64,000 nucleotides of DNA, taken from positions 1 through 64,000 of the forward strand of contig JAPOZO010000002.1 of the NCBI GenBank assembly GCA_026706025.1, written 5' to 3'. Numbering within the stretch: position 1 is the stretch's first letter; each line of letters opens with the position of its first letter. Shown one piece after another: positions 58,724-64,000 of this stretch. Below the pieces are notes generated by a model. The model saw only the letters and a list, made by a program, of their open reading frames with translations. It was not told where the DNA came from and ran no database searches. A program made the translations under genes and the position numbers. The stretch is from Candidatus Poribacteria bacterium. Lineage in GTDB: Bacteria; Poribacteria; WGA-4E; WGA-3G.

Positions 58724-61700
58724 GTGAAAAAAAATAAATACGGAATCCTAATAGCAAGACAAATATCTGAGAAGCACACCAGTGATACACAGCAATTATT
58801 GGTTAAATACGTCCTCCATAGCCTCTTACTCCTGAGTTTACTGGCACCTTGTGTTGGATGGGCGCAGGCTTTTGGGAAAAATAAAATTACTGCACAACGC
58901 TTCGATTGGCACATCCATCGGACAGAGCATTTCGATATACATTACTATCCGAGTGAAGCGAAACTGGTGCCTATCATGGCCGCTATTGCTGAAGAGGCTT
59001 ACGAACAGCACAGCGAGGATTTTGAGCATGAACTGCGGGATAGAACACCGCTTATCCTTTACAAATCCCATAAAGATTTTCAGGAGACCAACATAATCCT
59101 CCAAGAACTCCATGAGGGTATCGGAGGCTTCGCAGAACTCTTTAAGCATCGTATTGTTATTCCGTTCACCGGTTCCCTTGAAGCGTTTCGAGAGGTGATC
59201 TTTCATGAACTCATTCATATTTTTCAGTACGATATTATCTATCAGAAGCCGCATGCGCGTATCTACAGCGGTGAGTTTCTCTACTCACCCCCTATCTGGT
59301 TTATAGAGGGCATGGCAGATTATTTCGCTGAAGATAATGATGCAATCGGCGAGATGGTCGTCCGAGATGCCAGCATGAACAACAACATCGTTCCCTTACC
59401 GCAACTCCAAAATTTTAACCGGCTCAGTTCACCTTTCGTCGGATATAAGTTGGGGCAATTGGCGGTGGCATATCTCACAGAAACCTATGGGCGTGAAAAA
59501 GTCGCCGAGATTTTACAGGGGTTACGACAGAGCCGAACGAAAGACATTGATCGGGTTTTCAGAGAGGTACTCGGTGTAGAACTCGAAGAATTTGATAAGG
59601 CGTGGCGGCAGACAATGCGGAAGCGTTACTGGCCCCTCGTTGAAGACCGAGAATTGCCCGACCTCGTCGCAAAGAATCTTACCGAAGAATCAAAATACTC
59701 TCATAATATTAAACCCGCCTGGTCGCCGAGTGGTGATATTATCGCTTACGTTACTGGAAACGATGGATTTCTTGAGATTGTCCTTATGTCCGCAAAAACC
59801 GGTGAACGCATTGAGCGAGTTACCAAGCGATTTTTCCGAGAGAAATATGAGGAAATCCGAACCGATTTCGGTGGATTTGGTAGAAGTCTCGCATGGGCAC
59901 CCGATGGTGATAAGATTGCATTCGTCGCCAAGCATCATGACGCTAACTACCTCCTTGAAGTCAATATTCTGACGGAGGAACTCACGCAGTACTTTGAACT
60001 CGATTTTGATAGCGTTACTTCCCCGGATTACGATGGCAGCGGTGAGCGGATCATTTTTTCCGCACTCAAAGAGGGGCAGACAGATCTCTATATTATCGAG
60101 CTCCTGACAGGTGACATTGATAGACTAACTTTCGATCCATTTAACGATACGCACCCCTCATGGCACCCAACAACCGGCAAAATTGTCTATACCTCTGAAC
60201 GAGGCGGTAAAAATAGGCTTGTACTGATAGATCTCGACCGTGGAACGGAACGTCTGTTAACCGACGGAATCCATAATTCTATCAGTCCAGTGTGGACACC
60301 AGACGGGAAATCAATTCTCTTCTGCTCGGATGGACAAAGCATTTACGATATCTACAAACTAAAAATTATAGAAAAAGCACGCGCCCAAACGCACGCGGTT
60401 ACGGAAGAAGAAACAGAACCTGAACAGCAAACCGACGACATAACCAAGGAAGGCTTGTTGTTCACTGAGGATGATGGAACAGAATTTGCAAACCAAACGC
60501 TAAAGGTTGAGTTGACACGTCTGACCAACATGATGACGGGTTGCTTCAATCCGAGTTTATCCCCGAACGGGAAGCATCTGTTATTTAGTGCCTATCAGAA
60601 CGGAAAATACGATGTCTGTGTTATGGACGTTTCCAAAACTATTGAAGAAAAATCTGAGGCTACCGACTTAGCAGAACCTTCCGTTATTCTAACCGCAGAA
60701 GAACCACAGAATTATAGGATAGCCAAACGGAAGTATAGTACAAAATCCTCTTTCGCTTTAGATGCGATCTTCCCAGATTTCAGCCTCGGTGCTGATGGTA
60801 TCTTGAGAAGCACGGTCCAGATCGTCGGCAGTGATATGTTGGGCAACCATCGTATCGGGGTCAGTGTGATGAACCAATCCAGCTACCTCGCACCCGATTT
60901 TATCGCACAATACGGGTTTTTAACCCACCGGACAGATATGGGCGCGGTGATTTACAATTATCACGAATACCATATTTTGGGCGGCATCCAGCAAAGACGG
61001 GGTATCCTACAACGGATTACTGGACTCGGTTTGTATCTCAATTATCCGTTTGATAGATACCATCGACTTGATCTTGACTTCTCAATGTACTCACAACCGT
61101 TTTCCTACAACTTCCAGACCAACCGAACATTTGATCCGTATGACGATAGAGGCTTACTCACAATGGGGTCCATCGCTTTCGTCGGTGATACAACGATGTG
61201 GCGGGAGTGGGCACCCTATACAGGTTCACGCTATCGCATTGAACTTGAACAATCTTTCCCGACACTCGGCAGTGAGCTTGCACTCACAAACGCTATTTTT
61301 GACGCACGACGCTATTTTGGTCTCGGTAGACGTTCAACCCTCGCGGTCCGCTTGCTACTCGGCGGCAGTTTTGGTGCCGACAAATCCTACTTCTACCTCG
61401 GCGGGATTGATACCTTACGCGGCTACAATTATGAAGATTTAGTCGGCACCCGCATTGGACTCCTCAACTTGGAAGTTCGTATCCCTTTGATAGATGTGCT
61501 TCATTTTGGATGGCCCGTCAGGTGGTCACTCGGTGGTATCCGCGGTATTGTTTTTGCTGATTTCGGAGGCACGTGGTCAGATTGGCAGTACGGATCAGAG
61601 AACCCATTTAATATCATCGTCCGAGAAGAAAATCGCATTCGACTTGACGATGTTAAAGCCGCTATTGGAATCGGGATGCGGCTAAGACTTGGACTGTTTT

Positions 61701-61789
61701 CAGTAGACTTCGCCGCAGCACGAAATACAGACCTTACCCGATTGGAACCCGGTTTCAAATATCACTTCGGGCTTGGGCAAGCTTTTTAA
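58724..61789 (+). CDS. Peptidase MA-like / TolB propeller / Omp85-type barrel fusion
   Basis: A 1021-residue outer-membrane protein. Signal segment LLLLSLLAPCVGWAQAF (about 33-50), then a gluzincin domain with VIFHELIHIFQYD (HExxH near 159) and WFIEGMADYFAED (second zinc Glu near 197). Residues about 310-640 have TolB/PD40 propeller repeats (KPAWSPSGDIIAYV, HPSWHPTTGKIVY, SPVWTPDGKSILFCS). The C-terminal 300 residues are a BamA/TamA-like barrel ending in FKYHFGLGQAF. GTG start. Three domains in one chain suggest surface protease or assembly function. Downstream of two lipoproteins; likely an envelope complex. Confidence 0.85.
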   Translation: MKKNKYGILIARQISEKHTSDTQQLLVKYVLHSLLLLSLLAPCVGWAQAFGKNKITAQRFDWHIHRTEHFDIHYYPSEAKLVPIMAAIAEEAYEQHSEDFEHELRDRTPLILYKSHKDFQETNIILQELHEGIGGFAELFKHRIVIPFTGSLEAFREVIFHELIHIFQYDIIYQKPHARIYSGEFLYSPPIWFIEGMADYFAEDNDAIGEMVVRDASMNNNIVPLPQLQNFNRLSSPFVGYKLGQLAVAYLTETYGREKVAEILQGLRQSRTKDIDRVFREVLGVELEEFDKAWRQTMRKRYWPLVEDRELPDLVAKNLTEESKYSHNIKPAWSPSGDIIAYVTGNDGFLEIVLMSAKTGERIERVTKRFFREKYEEIRTDFGGFGRSLAWAPDGDKIAFVAKHHDANYLLEVNILTEELTQYFELDFDSVTSPDYDGSGERIIFSALKEGQTDLYIIELLTGDIDRLTFDPFNDTHPSWHPTTGKIVYTSERGGKNRLVLIDLDRGTERLLTDGIHNSISPVWTPDGKSILFCSDGQSIYDIYKLKIIEKARAQTHAVTEEETEPEQQTDDITKEGLLFTEDDGTEFANQTLKVELTRLTNMMTGCFNPSLSPNGKHLLFSAYQNGKYDVCVMDVSKTIEEKSEATDLAEPSVILTAEEPQNYRIAKRKYSTKSSFALDAIFPDFSLGADGILRSTVQIVGSDMLGNHRIGVSVMNQSSYLAPDFIAQYGFLTHRTDMGAVIYNYHEYHILGGIQQRRGILQRITGLGLYLNYPFDRYHRLDLDFSMYSQPFSYNFQTNRTFDPYDDRGLLTMGSIAFVGDTTMWREWAPYTGSRYRIELEQSFPTLGSELALTNAIFDARRYFGLGRRSTLAVRLLLGGSFGADKSYFYLGGIDTLRGYNYEDLVGTRIGLLNLEVRIPLIDVLHFGWPVRWSLGGIRGIVFADFGGTWSDWQYGSENPFNIIVREENRIRLDDVKAAIGIGMRLRLGLFSVDFAAARNTDLTRLEPGFKYHFGLGQAF

Positions 61790-61796
61790 ATTAGTT

Positions 61797-61960
61797 ATCA
61801 GTTCGGTTTTTCTGAGAAAAACCTTTCAGTTGTCAGAGGAGGTAGTTATCCGTTATCGGTTATCAGTTATAAGTTAAGAAACCTTTTGTAGTAAACTCAG
61901 TTCATTGTGGCTGTCATAGAAACCTTCTTAACTGACGACTGACGACTGATAACTGAAGGC
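61797..61960. repeat. Heptameric repeat array
   Basis: TCAGTTCGGTTTTTCTGAG, then GTTATCCGTTATCGGTTATC and AGTTATAAGTTAAGAAACC on the left; TTAACTGACGACTGACGACT and GATAACTGAAGG on the right. Longest array in the window, directly before the UPF0182 gene. Confidence 0.8.
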
Positions 61961-61969
61961 TTTAAAAAT

Positions 61970-64000
61970 ATGGATTCACGAACCAAACGTTTTGTTATCA
62001 CTATCGTCATTCTTGCTGTTGTGGGTGGGCTCGGCGCGCTCTGGGTGAACCTTTACCCTGATTTCCTATGGTTTAAGATGGTGAACTATTTCGGAGTTTT
62101 CTATAAAATCCTTGAAACGAAAATCTTCGTCGGTGTAATTGTTGGGGTCTGTTACTTAGTTATTCTTTTAGCAAACCTTGCCTTGATCTATCGATTTACG
62201 CCAGCACACCTGAGTCCCGCTTTTATGGGCGGTGCTGAATTCGCAGGCGAATCCACAAGCGATCCCGGTGCCACGCGAAGAATGATTTACGGTGGACTTA
62301 CACTCCTCGCTATACTTTTCAGTATCTTGATGGGCTATACTGCAAGCGATCGATGGGAAATTTATCTACGTTTCTTCAACTCTGACGAACTCGTTTTCCC
62401 GGCTGCCACCCCTATTAGCGTGGAAGGAACTATTGACACAAACGAAATACCTGTCTCGCAATTGGAACTCCAAGCAAAACATATAAAAGTTGGAGACCCA
62501 GTCAACGTTCAGATAGACGGCATAAATCAGGAGGCACGCGTTGAAGCCGTACTGGAAAACGCGATCCGATTGAACACCAGTGTCCAAATAGAACCCGGAC
62601 AAAAAGCGTTTTTTATCTCCCCCGCACGCGATCCAATTTTCAAAAAGGATGTCGCCTTCTACGTTTTCAAAATGCCGTTAGAACGCTACATCTGTGGGAC
62701 GCTTTTCGGTATCTTTATGCTGGTGACAATATTTGCGACCGTCATCTATTTCTTCCACGGGCTTATCACAGGCGATACCAGTCAGTTCCGGTTCCGTCCA
62801 CCTTTCAGCGTTAAAGCCCATCTGTTTACGCTTGTCGGTGTGACACTGCTTTGCAGAGCATGGAACTACCAATTCGCTATGTACGACCTACTGTATGCTT
62901 CAAACGAGGTTGTCCGCGGCGGTGGCGGATACGCCGCCATACAAGCACGCCTTCCTATATTGAATATTATGCTCTGGCTTACTGTCCTCTGCGCCTTGGT
63001 CTTCATCGTTAGCATCTTCTTGAAACGCAATTCCTTCGCTTTTGGTGGATTTGTTGTATTTCTAATCGCTGGCTTCCTCGGACAAGTCTACCCGGCTGCT
63101 ATACAAAGTTGGCGGGTTGAACCCAATAAACAGGTTTTAGAAGCAGACTACATCAACTATAACATCAAAGCGACACTCGAAGCTTACGGTTTAGCCGAGA
63201 ACACGGTAACCGAAGAAGAGTATCCACTGACCGAGCAGCTCAGTTACGAGGACATAACCAGCCAGGAAAACAAACCTGTTTTCAACAGTATCCGCCTCTG
63301 GGACTGGAGGCCTTTGCGTAGGACCTTTCGACAACTCCAAGAATTGCGCTCGCAGTACGATTTCAACGATGTCGATATTGATCGCTATGTGGTTGATGGT
63401 GAAATTCGACAAGTGATGCTCTCAGGACGCGAACTCAATATTAACGAACTGCCCGTAGAAATCAGAAACGATTGGTATAAGCAGACCTATACCTACACTC
63501 ACGGATACGGGGCTGTCGTTAGTCCTGTTAACGAAATTGATAACGGCAAACCCAATATGTATATCCAAGGGTTGCCACCCATTGACTATAAGGAGCAGTG
63601 GCAACACCGGTTTAGCGAAACGCCAGGACCCCGTATCTATTATGGTGAACGCACAAATCGCTATGTCATCGTGCACCCGGACCGGACCCAAGGACTTGAG
63701 TTTGACTATCCACAAGAAGGACAACAATACGCCGAATACGCATATCAGGGAGAAGGCGGTGTCCGCCTGAACTCTTTCTGGCGGAAAATGGTGTACATGC
63801 TCAAGTTTGATAACGAAATTAACTTCGTTCTACCCGGTGAAATTTCATCAACGAGCCGAATCCTTTACAATCGGAATATCAAAGAACGCATTCAGAAAAT
63901 CGCACCTTTTTTGCGATACGATGGAGATCCCTACATCGTTATCCATAACAGTAGACTCGTCTGGATGATTGATGCTTATACGATCACACATCGCTACCCT
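61970..64000 (+). CDS. UPF0182 family membrane protein (runs off window)
   Basis: At least 677 codons, 3' end beyond the window. Family UPF0182 (COG1615): seven predicted helices in the N-terminal part (FVITIVILAVVGGLGALWV, IFVGVIVGVCYLVILLANL, LTLLAILFSILMGYT, LFGIFMLVTIFATVIYFF, LFTLVGVTLLCRAW, IMLWLTVLCALVFIVSIFL, GGFVVFLIAGFLGQVY), then a large extracellular region with SIRLWDWRPLRRTFRQLQEL, YDFNDVDIDRYVVDG and LSGRELNINELP. The start is inferred from the first ATG after the repeat array; there is only a weak GAAGG upstream. Function of the family unknown. Confidence 0.88.
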   Translation, partial: MDSRTKRFVITIVILAVVGGLGALWVNLYPDFLWFKMVNYFGVFYKILETKIFVGVIVGVCYLVILLANLALIYRFTPAHLSPAFMGGAEFAGESTSDPGATRRMIYGGLTLLAILFSILMGYTASDRWEIYLRFFNSDELVFPAATPISVEGTIDTNEIPVSQLELQAKHIKVGDPVNVQIDGINQEARVEAVLENAIRLNTSVQIEPGQKAFFISPARDPIFKKDVAFYVFKMPLERYICGTLFGIFMLVTIFATVIYFFHGLITGDTSQFRFRPPFSVKAHLFTLVGVTLLCRAWNYQFAMYDLLYASNEVVRGGGGYAAIQARLPILNIMLWLTVLCALVFIVSIFLKRNSFAFGGFVVFLIAGFLGQVYPAAIQSWRVEPNKQVLEADYINYNIKATLEAYGLAENTVTEEEYPLTEQLSYEDITSQENKPVFNSIRLWDWRPLRRTFRQLQELRSQYDFNDVDIDRYVVDGEIRQVMLSGRELNINELPVEIRNDWYKQTYTYTHGYGAVVSPVNEIDNGKPNMYIQGLPPIDYKEQWQHRFSETPGPRIYYGERTNRYVIVHPDRTQGLEFDYPQEGQQYAEYAYQGEGGVRLNSFWRKMVYMLKFDNEINFVLPGEISSTSRILYNRNIKERIQKIAPFLRYDGDPYIVIHNSRLVWMIDAYTITHRYP

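Noticed and set aside
1-64000. CRISPR array, rRNA or tRNA genes
   Set aside because: No regularly spaced identical repeats with unique spacers were seen; intergenic gaps were scanned by eye and no cloverleaf or rRNA sequence was recognised. A tRNA could still be missed without a covariance search.

Overview
The window reads as a chromosomal segment of a free-living or host-associated bacterium of moderate G+C content. My best guess is Candidatus Poribacteria or a close relative in the Planctomycetes/Poribacteria sphere. This is an inference from gene content: two phytanoyl-CoA dioxygenase (PhyH) genes, three xylose-isomerase-like sugar isomerases, Gfo/Idh/MocA oxidoreductases, a PmoA-type DUF6807 protein, DUF4159, DUF3179, a PIG-L deacetylase, a TonB-like VWA protein, many lipoproteins, and abundant intergenic heptamer repeats. 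No rRNA, tRNA or CRISPR array was recognised by eye.

Layout. 1-8.4 kb: mostly minus-strand catabolic genes (PhyH, aldo/keto reductase, an unknown gene, M42 peptidase, SDR, second PhyH), with a plus-strand HNH cassette and a DUF3179 protein between them. 8.5-15 kb: a plus-strand pathway with HpcH/HpaI aldolase, Gfo/Idh/MocA oxidoreductase and a three-subunit molybdenum hydroxylase (FAD, 2Fe-2S and Mo subunits) with a small zinc-ribbon protein embedded. 15-20 kb: an accessory block with a RelE/ParE-type toxin-antitoxin pair, alpha/beta hydrolase, a compact restriction-modification pair (N6-adenine methyltransferase plus a PabI-like nuclease) and a MNT/HEPN pair. 20-26.5 kb: DUF6807, Rieske fusion protein, Tat-exported sulfite-oxidase-like enzyme, phosphoesterase and a higBA module flanked by a partial gene duplication. 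26.5-35.4 kb: minus strand, lipoprotein, sulfatase-superfamily hydrolase, FG-GAP protein, sugar isomerase, VWA protein, PEP-synthase-like enzyme and a haem lipoprotein. 35.6-41.2 kb: glycosyltransferase, DUF4159 and lipoproteins. 41.3-50.7 kb: an ECF sigma factor fused to a thioredoxin-like domain, two ABC-2 permeases, BlaI/BlaR1 with an operator array, and a thioredoxin-like protein. 50.9-64 kb: sugar isomerase, PIG-L deacetylase, Gfo/Idh, a DUF1828 pair, and an envelope cluster (TPR lipoprotein, LpoB/CsgG-like lipoprotein, peptidase-TolB-Omp85 fusion, UPF0182 membrane protein).

Main discovery. Three unrelated genes each carry one in-frame TGA in an otherwise intact reading frame. They are the M42 peptidase at codon 66 (between metal-ligand His and Asp), the DUF3179 protein at codon 99 (where the family has the first Cys of its CPLC motif, giving UPLC), and the thioredoxin-like protein at 48703-50691 (a Cys-UGA-Gly motif). 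Each TGA is followed by a short hairpin whose GU-containing apical loop lies about 17-28 nt downstream, the geometry expected of a bacterial SECIS. The simplest reading is that this organism inserts selenocysteine and that the window encodes three selenoproteins, all of which ordinary gene calling would split or truncate. The DUF3179 and M42 cases would be unusual additions to known selenoproteomes. Other points of interest are a four-site BlaI operator array, a sigma factor-thioredoxin fusion, a collagen-like insertion inside DUF3179, two copies of a 134 bp palindromic element, and heptameric repeat arrays in at least eight intergenic regions.
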